This document shows, one piece after another, positions 11,740 to 23,875 of a DNA stretch of 64,000 bases. The stretch spans positions 52,602 through 116,601 of the forward strand of contig CAJNDS010000541.1 in NCBI GenBank assembly GCA_905221605.1, read 5' to 3'. The translations under genes were made by a program, and so were the position numbers. The notes under the pieces are model-generated. The model was not told the DNA's origin, did not search any database, and saw only the letters and a program-made list of their open reading frames with translations. The DNA comes from Symbiodinium natans (Eukaryota > Sar > Dinophyceae > Suessiales > Symbiodiniaceae). Numbering within the stretch: position 1 is the first letter of the stretch; every line of letters starts with the position of its first letter.

Positions 11740-14700
11740 ATGGCAACGAGAGTTGCTTTGCCTGAGAACTTTGGCACCGGCAGACAGCCGAACAAAGCAC
11801 ACCCAGCGAGGACAGGGAGCAAGCTGCCTCAGTGGCTTGTTCTGTATGTTCTGTTGCCAAAGGAGGGGTCGGGCCAGCAGCATCCGGCAGAAATTAGAAT
11901 GGCCTGTAGGGCAACAGAAGTGTATGAGAGTTGTTGGGACAGGGCCAGTGAGGCAGAGTCCCATGAATTTTCGAAGTGGCTCACACAGAGGCGCCGACGG
12001 CGTGGCGAGGAAGGAGATAGTCTCAAGCACGAAGGGGGTTGTTTCTGCTGGGTATTGGATAAGTGTTTTCGTTTTGATGAGGCCATAAGCTTGCTTCGGG
12101 ATCAATGTCCTGGACAGCAGCTGCAGCGAGCTTTTAGGCCTGGAGTGGAACTGCGAAATGCACTGAGCAAAGCTCCAGGGCAACATCTTCTAGGTGGTCT
12201 GGAGGATGTTTTGCTTGGAGAGTTGTGCCATGCAAAAGCCTGCCTGATTCAGGTTCCAGGGAACATTAGTTTCTTGTCACTCTGCCACGAAGTGGAGGGG
12301 CCACTGAAGCTCTGGACTCCAGGCTCGCTTGTGGCAAGCACGCATGTGCATGTATCCAGTGCCCCGGAGACAGAGCAGGTCGCTGCAGAGGACATGGAGC
12401 ATGCAGGGATCGGCTGGGACGACGTGAACCTGGACGACCTCGAGCCAGGTGAGCCCATGGACCTGTCTCTCCGGGGCAGGATGGCACATGCAGCAAGGTA
12501 TGGCAGGGACACAGAGACTTTGAGCCCCATGCAAGAGATCCAAATGGTGAGGCTCAATTTTTCACTGCAGAACAGCTCAGAGATTGTCACAGCAGTGCAG
12601 TGTGTGGCTCGTTTCCTGGAACCCATCACTGGAGCCATGGCACCAGAGCTTTTGCAGAGAGCTTTGCTTTCTGTTCCGGGTAGAGGGAAACTTCGGTCCG
12701 GGATGATTCGCTTGGATATGCTCCACATGCTCTACAGAAGGAGTGTCATGCAGAAAGAGGTCCGGTGTCGCAATGTCTCTGTCAGCAGGTATCTGAGCAT
12801 GGATGCGAGCCCGCAATGTGGTTACGAGTACCTGGCTATGACCGAAGAAATTCTGACAAGAGCCTCGCCCACAGTGGCAACTGCAGATCCATGGTCCGGA
12901 TTTGAGCACACTTTCCGGACCATGCCTGTCATGACCTTGGCCCGTGGAGAAACCCGAACTTATGTAAAGGCACAAAGGTTGAGATCGGCCATTATCTTAG
13001 AGAACGGGCAGGACCACTTCGATGTCTACCGCAGGCAGGTGAAGGGTTGGGTCTCAGACCAGGGAACCGAAAAGGGCATCCCTCACTGGCCGATGGGCAC
13101 TGGGCAGAGGATGAACGAACTGGTTGCAGGTTTGCAGGAGCCTGGCGCTGGTGTGGAAGCTGTTGTGCAGGGGACTGCGGAGGCCTTCCTTCCCAACAGT
13201 TTCAGTCACCCCGGCATGCTACACATCCTCTTCAACAGCTTGGAGGAGACCTGCAAGTCATGCCCCCGGTGGGACCAAGTGGAAAAACAAGTGTCGGCAG
13301 TGAGCAAGCTGCTGACAAATCGGTCTTTTCGTGAAGTGGTCCTGAGTAAGATGATGGCAGAGGCACCTTGGCCAGACAAGAAGTTGGTGCAGGGGTATCA
13401 TGGAGAGCTCTTGTCTTGGCGATGGGAATCCTTGCACCAGACCTTGAAACATTACTTGAACGTCAGGCCAGTACTTTCCAAATACTGGGACCGCGAACAG
13501 TTGTCCTCAGAGGCCAGCTTATGCGATGCTGTCGATGGTGCCTTGAAAGATCCTTTTCACCTGGGTTATGTTGAGTGGGCTTGGATGTTTTCCTGCTTTA
13601 TACAGAAGTGGGCCCACTGGTTTGAGGGATGCTTTTGCCATGAGGAGCAGCTTCAGCGAGCCAAAACCCGAAAGGCCAAGGTGAGCCTCAAGTGCTGTTG
13701 GAAAGGGCGTCGATCGTGTGTTCTTTCTGCTGGTTTCACCGAGCGATTGCTGTCAAGCATCCAGCGACTGACCAGCACAAGCTATACCCAAACCGTGCTG
13801 GAGTTGCCCTCCGAGGTTGCGGCAGGCATGGCACTCATGGACCAGCAGGCCCGTGACAAGTGGGTTTCGATCATGTCGGAGAAGCTGCAGTATCTTTCCC
13901 ACGTGCCCTTTCGTCTTGCAGGGGCTTATGCTCACTATGCTAGGCCGGACCTGTACGATCTGCAGCACAGCAAGCGGATTGTCCTGGACTGTTTTGAGGA
14001 GTACCGACAAGGAGCAGGGTCGCAGCACCTGGTTGCTGCAACACTTGTTTGGGAGACAATCGCCAGGGGGCCTGGCCGATCAGCTCTATGCCTTTGCGCA
14101 GAGTGGCGAGGAGGCCAAGCTGGAGCACTTCCCCTTGGCCTGGGCCGAGATCCAGGAGAGGGCCTTCTGTAGCCTAGTTGAGCGAAGTACCGAGAGGCAG
14201 CATGTGCTTATCAAGATTGCTGGGCGACGAACCTTAAGAAACCAAGGGCCTGCCATGACATGTGTTCGTGCTCGACGAGCACAGCTGCTGGACATGATCG
14301 CCAAGCAAGAACAATGTGGTTTTCTGCTGCAAATGTGGAAGAGAAAACACATCATGGCAGAGTTGCTGTCTCATCTCATGACAAAGCATGAGGCCTTTCA
14401 GAAGACAAAGACATACAAGGTTGCTCGCATCTATTGCTATCATGAGGCCGATCACTTTATGCAAGAGGAGGAGCTTGGGGCGGAGCAGGCAGCAGACGCC
14501 TTGCACACAGCCACGAAGCGGGCTTTGTGTGCCGGAGCCGAAGACAATGTGCAAGCCCGGGGCTTGCAGCGGAAGCAGTGGATGATTGTGGACTATCTGA
14601 AGAGCCAGCTGCAGACAGGCGTTCTCTTCAGCTTGCCGCATGCCTTGTTCGAAGCATTGCTTCTTGGCACCGAGTCAGAAGCTCTGCAGCCCGAGGTGCA

Positions 14701-16162
14701 GTTATCTCTTCAAAACTTCGCCGAGGCTCTGATGCCGACCGACATCCCGGAAAACCCAGCAGAAGAACGGATTTATGGCTACATTCTGGATTCTCGGCCG
14801 GAGCGGCGTGCCCAGCAACGGGGCGTCGCAGAGGTAGATCGCAGGTGCCATCTGAAGGTGTTGCGTTTTCTCAACGTGGACATTCGCGACCCAATGAAGC
14901 CTGTTGTGACTTACAGTTCTGTGCAGCAGCACACTTTGGACCTGGCATTGTTTGCGACTCCAGAGGGCCTGGGCCTGCTGAGCTCCCAGTGCCTGTGTTG
15001 GGCCTCCACAGCGAAGAGAGTGCAAGTGCAGGTTATGGTGCCCCCAGGGCATGAGAGCCAGCTTGAGGCCATTGCAGCACAGCCTGCTGCAGCACTGCAG
15101 CTGCCGGATTTTGTCACAGACGACGACCTTGTGCTGGATGCATTCGCAGCTGGCCCGGAAGCGAACAATCTCTTGTCTGCACTTGTCCAAGACCAGCAGG
15201 AAGGCCCAGTAGCAGTAGCGGCAACTGGGGCCTTGTTGCCACGTGATCAAGAGGACTTCTTGCAAGCCTTGCTGCAGGCCCGAGCATTAGGTGACAACTA
15301 TGTGCAGGTTTTGCATCTGCCGTACTACAACGCCAGAGCATGCCAAGCACTGCTTGCCCAGGGTCTTGTTCAAGCACGTGAGGATGACTTTGGGGACATG
15401 TTGGTGGCACTCAGTGATGCCACAAAGCTCACGAGTGTAGTGTGTCTAGAAAACCCTGTCCTGCTGTGTGATGATGAAGTGGTGATGCATAACCCAGCCG
15501 GCCGAAACAAATTGGCATGGCTCAAGAAGCTGCTGCAGGCAGATTGGAGCACTGACGAACAACCCGGAGACTGGCACAAGCAAGGAGATGACAACCACTT
15601 GCCTGAAAAACTACTGGAGAGGCCCGAGTCTCATTTGAAAGCGTTGTGCTTTCAGGATGCTATTTGGGAAAAGCCTGGGGAGCTCCGACAAATCTCTCAT
15701 TCGGGCAGTGCTGCGTATTACGAGATGCTGCTCCAAGAGCCAGATCTGTCAGGAGTGCAAGACTGGACTTTGGCGCAATGCCAAGGCTTCACGGTGTCTC
15801 GAAAGCGCAGGGCGAGGCCTCGTGCACAGACTGCACCTCTCAGGCTCTCCCTGGACCTCCCGAGTGTTCCTTCCCAAAATTGTCGGATCCCGGGGATGAG
15901 TGATTTCGTCGTGCATTTTGACAACTGGACTCACACAAGTGGCCACAGACGAGCTTTCATCCAGTGCCGGGACCCCCGGCATGGCAACTGCCGGCGATAC
16001 ACATTCCTGCGATCTCATGCCAGCCAGGCCACAGCCGTGGCCTGGCTTTTCGCTTGGGTGCAGGCGGCCCATCAGTACACCACGTCAAACCATCATGTGG
16101 CCTTCAATCCTGATGATGCCGTAACTGAGAGAGTGCAGGAGAGGCAGCGTTTGGGTGCCTGA
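11740..16162 (+). pseudogene. Putative DDE-type transposase, one frameshift
   Basis: Two long overlapping frames (11740-14172 and one ending at 16162) read as one protein of about 1,470 residues if a single base is skipped near 14068-14072, in a run of five G. Possible catalytic landmarks of an RNase-H-fold transposase are Asp355 in YLSMDASPQ, a conserved-looking LHILFNSLEE block (about 494), an SWRWES segment (about 559-564) recalling the RW motif of hAT enzymes, and a Glu in LVERSTERQ after the frameshift (about 14179). The C-terminus (from about 15900) has Cys/His-rich spacing (FIQCRDPRHGNCRRY). Family assignment is inferred from these motifs, gene length and its place as first gene in a TIR/TSD element. 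It could instead be an unrelated large protein. The start ATG follows a pyrimidine-CAG site. Confidence 0.6.
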
Positions 16163-16335
16163 AAGTTTGGAAAAGTCTCAGAAGCCAAAAGTCACAGTAG
16201 GAGACATTGTACCACAGACATGTTTTTTTTTTTGAGGACAATCTTTGTCGCGCGAAGCTTTGGCTCAAGCCCAAGCTAGATGGGTGTGTGGTGGGTGGTG
16301 AGCCCGACAGAGGCCAGCGGGCTTTTTTGTGGGTA
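16163..16335. other. Intergenic, T-run and SL-like 11-mer
   Basis: Holds a run of ten T (about 16221-16232) and an 11-base match to the end of the dinoflagellate spliced leader (TTTGGCTCAAG, 16259-16269). The match is too short to claim a relic spliced leader. Confidence 0.3.
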
Positions 16336-16440
16336 TAGGGTTTAGGGTTTAGGGTTTAGGGTTCAGGGTTTAGGGTTTAGGGTTTAGGAGGGTGTAGGGT
16401 TCAGGGTTCAGGGTTTAGGGTTTAGGGTGAGGGTTTAGGG
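16336..16440 (+). repeat. Interstitial telomere-type repeat (TTTAGGG)n
   Basis: About a dozen TTTAGGG or TTCAGGG units lie between the transposase-like and zinc-finger genes. Confidence 0.95.
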
Positions 16441-16459
16441 CTAGGGTAGAGGGAGCAAG

Positions 16460-16745
16460 ACATTTCGCAGAGCCGGTGCCGGACTGTGGTCAGAGGGTCC
16501 TGACCACAGTGTCTGGGCATGCAGGCGGCGAAGAGGTGGGGTCCAGTTCGCAGAGCCGGTGCCCGAGTGCGGTCAGAGGCCGGGGCCTTTTTGGGGCCTG
16601 CAGGCGCTGACCGTGCTCTGGGCATGCAGGCGGCGAAGAGGCAGTTCGCAGAGCCGGTGCTCTAGTGCGGTCAGAGGCCGGGGCCTGTTTTGGGGCCTGC
16701 AGGCGCTGACCGCACTCAGGGCATGCAGGCGGCGAATGAGAGGGT
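16460..16745. repeat. Three ~90-100-bp hairpin-forming tandem units
   Basis: Three units each start TTCGCAGAGCCGGTGC and end GGGCATGCAGGCGGCGAA. Each contains a self-complementary stretch, for example GTGCGGTCAG...CTGACCGCAC in the third (about 16666-16717). In the first, GTGGTCAGG-type arms surround a short loop. Compensating differences between copies keep the stems, which suggests structure matters. Confidence 0.75.
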
Positions 16746-16792
16746 CCAATCTGTATCTGTAGCTCCCAAGCCCAAAGCCCTGAACACCCACA

Positions 16793-16841
16793 AAACCCTA
16801 AACCCTAAACCCTAAACCCTAAACCCTAAACCCTAAACCCT
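16793..16841 (-). repeat. Interstitial telomere-type repeat (CCCTAAA)n
   Basis: Six to seven CCCTAAA units in the orientation opposite to 16336-16440. The three hairpin units lie between the two facing telomere-like tracts. Confidence 0.95.
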
Positions 16842-16872
16842 TGACTTCCTTGCCCTGCAGGTACGAGCCACC

Positions 16873-18016
16873 ATGCCGGCGCCGAAGGCGATGGCTGCTG
16901 GTGGTGAGGAAAGGGATGGTGGCCGTGGCCGTGAAAGCTCCGGCTCCGAGGACGAGGAGCGGAGACGGGAGCCTGCGCCAGAGGCGGCAGAGCAGGAGGC
17001 CAGAGAGTCGCCAGACAAAGCAGATCTGGAGAGGAAGAGGCGAAGGGGCCGCTCAGAGTCAGACTCTGAGGAGAAGAAAGATGGAGAAGAGCCACGGCCG
17101 TCGCCAGACCGAAAGGCCCGCTCCAGAAGCAGACACAGGAGCCGGAGCGAGGGCAGCAAGAAAGGCTCCCGAGCAGGCTCCCGAGCAGGCTCGCCTGGGA
17201 GCACCAAGGGTGGCAAGGAGAAAGACCCCTTGCACGGGCCTTTCGGGGAGGAGGTCGCAGCCTTCCGAGTGTCCAGTCTGCCAGCGGCTGAAAAGGGCGG
17301 CTGGCGGAAGAACACTTGGATGGAGGAGAAAGTGAAGTGCCCAGCCTGCTGGTCCCTGAAACCACGGAGCACGCTTGGAATGCACTTGCAGACCAACGCG
17401 TACTGCAAGCAGTGGCAGGCACGCTACCGTGGTGATGAGCTGCAGCCAGTGTGAGCACTGTGGCAAAAGGTTTTGGCGCAGCTTCGACCTGGAGCAGCAC
17501 CTGCACCGCTGCAGCTCGCAGCCTCCCCCGGAGCCCAAGGAGCCACCCCAAAACGAAGGGAGGGCGAAGCCGGAGAAGCGCGAAAGCTCGAGACCTTCTG
17601 GAGAGGAGAGAAACAAGGCTCGGGGAAGGGCAACGAGTGCCCCTCCTGCCCGTGCAGCCGCAAAGCAGGACTCGAGCTCCTCCTACGAGTACTACACAGA
17701 CGAGTCCGAGGAGGTGACGCTTGTGGCCCCGACTCGAAGCCGTGTGTCAGAGGGCAGAGGGGCCTCCGAGAAGAGCAGGGCTCGGGTGCGGTTGCTCAGT
17801 GCACCACGAGGCAGGGAAGAGCGGCAGCGGGAGAAGAGTAGGCCTGCAAAGGCAAAGGGGCCCGGGACCCAGCCTGAGCAGACTGTGACAGAGCCTCAGC
17901 CTGGCACAGCTGGGGCGACAAGCAGCACTGGAGCCGGAGCCGCTGAGCAGACAGAGCAGTCGCAGCGGCTTCAGGCATTCAATAGGCTTTTGGCCCTGGG
18001 CGAGAAGATTTTGTAG
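16873..18016 (+). pseudogene. Basic protein with two zinc fingers, one frameshift
   Basis: The first frame (16873-17454) has a charged Arg/Ser/Glu-rich N-terminus (RS-like, residues 1-130) and ends with a finger of type CPAC-x11-H-x6-C (LGMHLQTNAYC). The second frame, shifted +1 near 17415-17443, continues with a textbook C2HC finger (C-EH-C-GKRF...L-EQ-H-LHR-C), then a disordered, charged tail to 18016. The two fingers follow each other closely, so one protein of about 380 residues is likely. The ATG has a strong context (GCCACCATGCC) and follows a pyrimidine-CAG acceptor-like site at about 16842-16860. A DNA-binding or targeting role for the transposon is inferred. Confidence 0.55.
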
Positions 18017-18243
18017 GTTTTTGCCGGTGTGCCTTCCGGGACAGAAGCCGGATGGGGCACGGGCACGGTGGCACTGGCTGGAGCACTTGACAGCGAGAGA
18101 AAAAGCGTGCCTGAGGGGTTTCTGGGCTCCGTGGGGCTTGGGGGGTGTTTTTTTTGTGGGCAAAAGGGATTTTAGAAGGGTTTTTGGGTGGGGGGGTGTC
18201 CCTCCCATGTCCCTCCCGGTTCGGGTTTTTCTTTCAATTGTGT
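18017..18243. other. 3' flank of zinc-finger gene
   Basis: Non-coding and G/T-rich. No recognisable feature. Confidence 0.3.
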
Positions 18244-18470
18244 ATTGGGGGTGTCTCTCCCGTGTCCCGTCCCGCCCCCGTCCCGCCCCCGTCCCGCCAG
18301 CGTCCCGCCCATGTCCCGCCAGCGTCCCGCCCATGTCCCGCCAGTGTCCCGCCAGTGTCCCGCCCATGTCCCGCCCGTGTCCCGCCCGTGTCCCGCCCGT
18401 GTCCCGCCCGTGTCCCGCCCTGTCCCGCCCTGTCCGGCCGTGTCCCGCCCGTGTCCTGCCCGTCCTTGAT
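18244..18470. repeat. 11-bp minisatellite (GTGTCCCGCCC)
   Basis: Roughly twenty imperfect copies of an 11-base unit with CATG/CAGT variants. Open frames here (PCPARVPPVSR polymers) exist in all three phases, so they do not indicate coding. Confidence 0.93.
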
Positions 18471-18713
18471 GTTCCACGCCCTGTCCTGTGCTGTTTTGCC
18501 ACGTCTCCACCCCCAACCGACCCCAGGCCCCCAAATCCCCCTTAACCCCCCTTAGCCCCGCCCCCCACCCAAAAAAAAAATTGTTATTGAAGAAGGAAAA
18601 ACAAGTTTGCAGCCCCCACCCCCCAAACCCCTTTCTAAATCCTAATTTCGGGCTTGACATGCATGCTTGTGTCACAAGATGGCTTGCAGGCATGTTGGCA
18701 TGGATGTGGTGTA

Positions 18714-18800
18714 GGGTTTAGGGTTTAGGGTCTAGGGTTTAGGGTTAAGGGTTAATGGTTTTGGGGTTTAGGGTCTAGGGTTTAGGGTTTTGGGTTCAGG
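18714..18800 (+). repeat. Interstitial telomere-type repeat (TTTAGGG)n
   Basis: Degenerate TTTAGGG units between the zinc-finger and methyltransferase-like genes. Confidence 0.93.
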
Positions 18801-18904
18801 GGCACACTGTGTGACATGCTGTTGGTGTATTGTGTAGCTACATAGAGTCTTGCACTTGTGTGCTGGGCAAAGAGCTCAGCACAGCAGCCGCAGGCTGTGT
18901 CATC

Positions 18905-20515
18905 ATGGCAGAGCAAGACTTTCAGGGCCCGCACAGCCCTGAAAGTGTTGTAGATCTGGAACAGGTCGCTTTCCGAGCAGGACGAGTGTTGAGAGCGCTC
19001 GGAAGACCTTTGCGGGTCACAGAACCATGTGTGGGCTTGGGAGGCCTGCGAAGACTGTGTGAGTTGTCTCACAGTGAGCACTGCGAGAGCCAGGCCTTTG
19101 ACACAGAGGCTTCACTGATAAGCTACTACAGAGGACTGGCCAAGCACATGGGAGCTGGGAGCTTGGATAAGATGAAGCTTGGAAGCGACGGAGACATCCT
19201 GAATCTCTCAGTCGAGACTTTGCAGCCCTCAGAAGTTTTTGCAGCAGGGCCACCGTGTGGGCCGTGGGCAGCCACAGGGGCTCGAATGGGGACATCAGAT
19301 AGTCGTAGCGATGTGATGGACACATGTGTGGCTTGGATCATATTCCAAGCGTGGCAGGGCCAGCTTGTGGCATTTGTGCTGGAGAACTCCCGCTTGCTCA
19401 AGGGAACCCAGTACCTGGATGAGATTTTGAGTCGTCTCCGGTTCTGTGTGCCTTTCTTCCGTGTCGAGGCACAGGTGCACAATCTCAGGACGATCTTCCC
19501 CCATGACAGGGAGCGTTTGTGGATCCGGGGGATGCGCAGAGATTGCTTGGGCCCGGAGGCATCTTTGCCAGTGCCATTCACTGCCAAAGACTTGGGAGGG
19601 CGTGTGGACATGAGGACCTTGATCGACTCCGCAGTGCCCCCAGTGGACCCTGCCTCACTGAGCCACCGAATGAGGTGCAACCTTGCTGCCTACATCACAC
19701 GGATTGAAGAAGATGTGCTGGCAGGCAAAGCAGGGACCGTGGCCGTTGTAGAGCTAGACCGAAGTCCCTTGCGTGATTACGGGAAGCAGATTGTCTATGA
19801 CATGATCCCGCCCCTTCGCACTGCTGGCCCCAAGTTGTTCCTGCTCTTGTCGGAGGAGGTGAAGAACTGCTTGCCATGGCAACGGCAGCGACTCCACAGG
19901 TTCGTGACCCCAGAGGAGCGCTTCATGTTCCAAGGCCACAGCGGCCTGGCGTGTCGTATGTTTGATAACAAGACTGCCGCCTTGAAGGCAGCAGGGAACG
20001 CTTATCATCCCCTGCATTTGGCTTCCATGCTGTGCCCAATGCTGGAGCAAGCATACATCTATGGTGCTTTGCCAGAAGAACCGACAAGGCTGAGCACCCA
20101 GGAGCTGCAGGAGTTGATTCCTGCAGTGACGCCCGCGGCGTTGTCTGACGACCCTGCGGAGGCTGAAGATTTCTTCAATTTCTTCTGTCAAGATGACAGC
20201 GAAGAGTGTGAGAGCATGATCAAGAAAGGCAATCAAGCCTCGAGGGCGTTGGCAGCCTCATGTGTGGACAAGAAGAGGTCTGGAAGCTCCAGTGTGCATG
20301 GTGCAGGGCCAGCCAGTCACGGGGCAGGGTCTCACCTCAAATCTGAAGTGAAGGCTGAAGTCAAGCAGGAGCCCATGTGCAACCCAGTAAGGCCACAACA
20401 GCAAAGGTGCTGGCCCCAAGGCTCCCTGAAGAGAGGCTGCGATGTCGTGAACTTGGCAAGTCCCCTGAGACGAGTCCGGGGCAAGTCGGTGCTGTACACT
20501 GACAGAAATGATTGA
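18905..20515 (+). CDS. C5-cytosine methyltransferase-like protein
   Basis: 536 residues from ATG 18905, in the same frame as upstream sequence, with an acceptor-like GCCGCAG site 12 bases before. It has the order of C5-MTase motifs: a glycine-rich cofactor loop (EPCVGLGGLRR, about 40-50), an acidic residue in the next strand (QAFDTEAS), motif IV with the catalytic Cys (AAGPPCGPW, Cys118), motif VI (FVLENSRLL, Glu160) and a motif VIII-like RERLWIRGM (about 202-210). After about residue 330 it is family-specific, with a Cys/Lys-rich, probably disordered C-terminus. The expected role is transfer of a methyl group from S-adenosylmethionine to cytosine in DNA, possibly on the transposon itself. 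It sits third of five genes in the TIR element. The divergent PPC-G in place of PCQ leaves activity unproven. Confidence 0.7.
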   Translation: MAEQDFQGPHSPESVVDLEQVAFRAGRVLRALGRPLRVTEPCVGLGGLRRLCELSHSEHCESQAFDTEASLISYYRGLAKHMGAGSLDKMKLGSDGDILNLSVETLQPSEVFAAGPPCGPWAATGARMGTSDSRSDVMDTCVAWIIFQAWQGQLVAFVLENSRLLKGTQYLDEILSRLRFCVPFFRVEAQVHNLRTIFPHDRERLWIRGMRRDCLGPEASLPVPFTAKDLGGRVDMRTLIDSAVPPVDPASLSHRMRCNLAAYITRIEEDVLAGKAGTVAVVELDRSPLRDYGKQIVYDMIPPLRTAGPKLFLLLSEEVKNCLPWQRQRLHRFVTPEERFMFQGHSGLACRMFDNKTAALKAAGNAYHPLHLASMLCPMLEQAYIYGALPEEPTRLSTQELQELIPAVTPAALSDDPAEAEDFFNFFCQDDSEECESMIKKGNQASRALAASCVDKKRSGSSSVHGAGPASHGAGSHLKSEVKAEVKQEPMCNPVRPQQQRCWPQGSLKRGCDVVNLASPLRRVRGKSVLYTDRND

Positions 20516-20878
<363 letters not shown>

Positions 20879-20915
20879 GCTGTAACCTGTGTTCTGTGCA
20901 GCTGCTCGCAAAGCC

Positions 20916-23072
20916 ATGAGCAGCACGCCGACACCAAGTGAGGCGTCCGGCAGCCAAACTGGCCTGGTTCCTGCGCTACTGTGCCAGAAATGTGGTGAAG
21001 CCACAAACATGGCCAGTAGCAGTGCTACTGGCCGAAACCCTCTGTTGCGAGCCTGCAACGGCTGTTGTGCAACGGAGAAGTGGCTGAATAGAAGCCTGGC
21101 CAAGCCCAAGGGCCGAGATGAAACGGAAGAGGAAAAAGCACGCCGATTGAACGCACAAAAGATCAAAGATGAGCTGAAAGCCACAAGACGCCCGAAGACA
21201 GGAAGAAGTGGTTTGCAGAACAAAAGCTTTCCCGAGCCCAAGAAGATCACCGAACAAAGCGAACCTTCAGCTCTGCAGTTGGCCATGTGGAAGAAAGAAG
21301 GATTGCTTCCTCCTTCAAAGACAATGTGGAGGTCTACGTACCGTTCAGAACTTGGGCAGCTCAAGAAATGTCGCTCAAGGTGTACAACACTTTGAAGGAG
21401 GCTGAGGGAGGCTGGGAGAAACTCCTAGCAAACCCGGCCACCTTGACCGTGCAGCAGAATGGCCAGACCTGTGTGAAGCAGTTCCACGGGGTGGAGGTGC
21501 GACAACGCGACGGCCACGAGTTCCAGTCAGGACTGAGGCAGAGAATGGATATCTCCGATGAGAAGGAGCTGGATGAATATTTGGAAGAGAATGAGAGCCG
21601 GCTGAAGCGAGCAAAGAACAGGCTTTCAGTCGAGGCCAAGGCAAACGAGGAAGAAGGTGGTGAGAAAATCATCCCTCTGCTTACTGTCCGCAAAGACCTG
21701 GGGCAGCTGAAAGAGATTGAGGAAGCAAGGGATGCAGAGATGCATGCCCAGGCCGCTGCCATTGCAGAGAGAAAAGCCAGGGAAGCAAAGCAGAAGAAAG
21801 ACAAAGAAGAGAACCAGGAGAAGTCCCTGCCCCTGGAGAAGCTGGCACTGCAGTCTGCAAAGGGAAAGGCAGTGCAGACCATGACAAACGTGCTCTTGAG
21901 GCTGCAAACAGTTTACAAGACCTTGGAAGAGGAGGCCAACAAGATCACAGAAAACGAAAGCGAAGACATCAAGAAGGAGCAGGCTGCCAAGTTCCGGTGT
22001 GTGGCCATTGCCATGCAGACCCTGGAAACCGCCATCAATGAGAAGGACAAAAGTTGGGAGCATGAGACAAGCACACACCAGACTGCGGACCAGCTGGCGG
22101 CCCTGAGGCAGCAAATCACCGAGGCGACCAAAAACTTCCACACAACCTCTGAGGAGTGCAAGGCAGCGAGAGACACGGTCACGGATGTGAGGTGCTGGCT
22201 GAACAGCACAAAAAAGGCAATCCGCGACGCAGAGAAAGCAGCCCAGAAAACAGCTGCTGGGAAGAAGATAGCCAAAGTTGCTGCCAGCAACACCCTGGAG
22301 CAGCTGGGCATGGCCTTGGCCAAGGACTGCAGCGGCATGACAGAGTCATGTGGCAACATGTCCTACAGCCTCAATGTCCAGCAGATCTTGGCGGGAGGCC
22401 GTTTTTAAGCTGGACTACTACAAGTTGCAGAAGACATGGGTGGCAGAGAAGATGAAGTTCGTGCAGGGCAGCAGTTGCTCCGCCATCGTGTCCAAGAAAG
22501 CTGTGGCCGGCAGGCTGGCCCAGTTCTTGCAGAGGTCTTGGCCCGACATCCTGGGCGATGACCCACTGCGAGGAATTCCTGCCGAGGCACAGGACCATTT
22601 CGTGATTCAGTTCGCCCAGAGGCACAGCAACACCGGAAGTATCTATGCGCGAACAGAGATGAATTGCCCAATGTTGCTGATTCTCTTGGAGGGGGAGTTG
22701 GCAGTTGGAGGGTTCCGTCCTGAGAGGCTGGGTGGCAAGACCCTAGCCGAGGAAGTGAAAAAGTTGGAAAGCATGACAGCTACACAGATCCGACTGGAAG
22801 CGGAAAATCATGGCTGGATTTCCAGGCTGAAGCCTGGAGCAAGCATTGTGATTCCGTCCAACTGCGTGTGGTTTGAACTTTCGGGGGACGATGACGAGAA
22901 TCACAGCATTCGCCAAGTGCTTGGACGAGAGGCCTTCACACCTGCAATGCTCCAGTGGCTGCAGCAGATGGACAAGGAGGGTAGCCTGGCACAGAACGAG
23001 GCCTTGGTGAAGTCAGGCAGCGTGAAGCCTTCGATCCAACTCGAGGGCAAGATCCAAGGGTCACAACCGTGA
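20916..23072 (+). pseudogene. Cys-cluster / long coiled-coil protein, two frameshifts
   Basis: Three consecutive frames read as one protein of about 715 residues. The start (ATG 20916) has a CxxC...CxxC cluster (LLCQKCGE and RACNGCC). The frame moves at about 21290-21305, continuing with VYVPFRTWAAQEMSLKVY and a long Glu/Lys-rich coiled coil (about 21540-22300). It moves again at about 22395-22409, next to a run of five T, to a globular C-terminal domain (VFKLDYYKLQKTW onward) ending at 23072. Each shift is explained by one inserted or lost base. I recognise no family. As a conserved-looking cargo of a TIR element it may assist transposition, which is inferred. Confidence 0.55.
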
Positions 23073-23600
23073 GATTTTGTAACCGACTCACGGTGCTTTT
23101 CCAGTGAAGCCTTCGATCCAGCTCGAGGGCAAGATCCAAGGGTCCTACTGTCTGAGGTTTTGCCAGACTCACAGGCCACCAAATACGATAGCCAGAATAG
23201 CCAGATGTGAGCAGAGTTCGAGATCCTCGAAGACTCACAGCTAATAAGATCTAAAGTGCCAGCAGTGAGTGGGGCTAAGTACTCTTCTCAACTGTCAGCA
23301 TAACACTGCAAGGACAATACCCAATGCTGTGATTCTGCGAGGTGCTGTGTGGCGCAGGGGCCAGCTCGATGGCATAGCACAGATACCGAGGCCGAGTGAG
23401 GGGAAAAGTCCCAAGACCAGGAACAAGTGCCGGAAAGCACTACAAAGATCATGTGCTGTGTAAGGTCTGTGAAAACTAGTCAGCTGACGATCGAAGTGCC
23501 AGGCAGTCAGTGGGGCTAAGTACTGTTCTCAACTGTCAGCAGCCGGAGACTGCAAGGCCCCATATCCAATGCTGCGAGTCTGCGAGTCTGCGAGGTACTG
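23010..23600. repeat. Direct repeats after gene 4
   Basis: A ~40-base segment (GAAGCCTTCGATCCA...GATCCAAGGGTC) at the end of gene 4 is repeated at about 23104-23145. A second block (CAGTGGGGCTAAGTACT...) occurs at about 23262 and again at about 23508. These look like local tandem duplications in the 3' region. Confidence 0.7.
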
Positions 23601-23875
23601 TTTTGCAAGCACAGATGCCTAGGCCACAGGATGGGAACAGGTCCCAAGCCCATGAAAAAAAAGAAAAACGTATATGCTAGAATGGTGCCCGTTGCGAATG
23701 GATGTGCAATGTGTTGTACTGTGTGAAGGCTTATGCTGCCCAGCACTGCCTGTCAGATGTGCAGCATGCATGTTGTCGCATTGCAAGGGTTTGACAGACC
23801 AGTGTGATAGAAAATAATGTGCTCAACATTTCTCATATATTATCATTGTCGATACTGTGTGTGAGATCATCGTCA

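Noticed and set aside
16259-16269. Relic dinoflagellate spliced leader (TTTGGCTCAAG)
   Set aside because: Only 11 bases match and no gene follows directly. It could be chance.
14060-17443. Programmed +1 frameshifting in the transposase and zinc-finger genes
   Set aside because: No known slippery signal is visible. A single-base error or mutation, one in a G run, explains the data more simply.
18145-18555. Proline/valine/serine-rich frames
   Set aside because: An 11-bp minisatellite is open in all three phases; there is no codon constraint.
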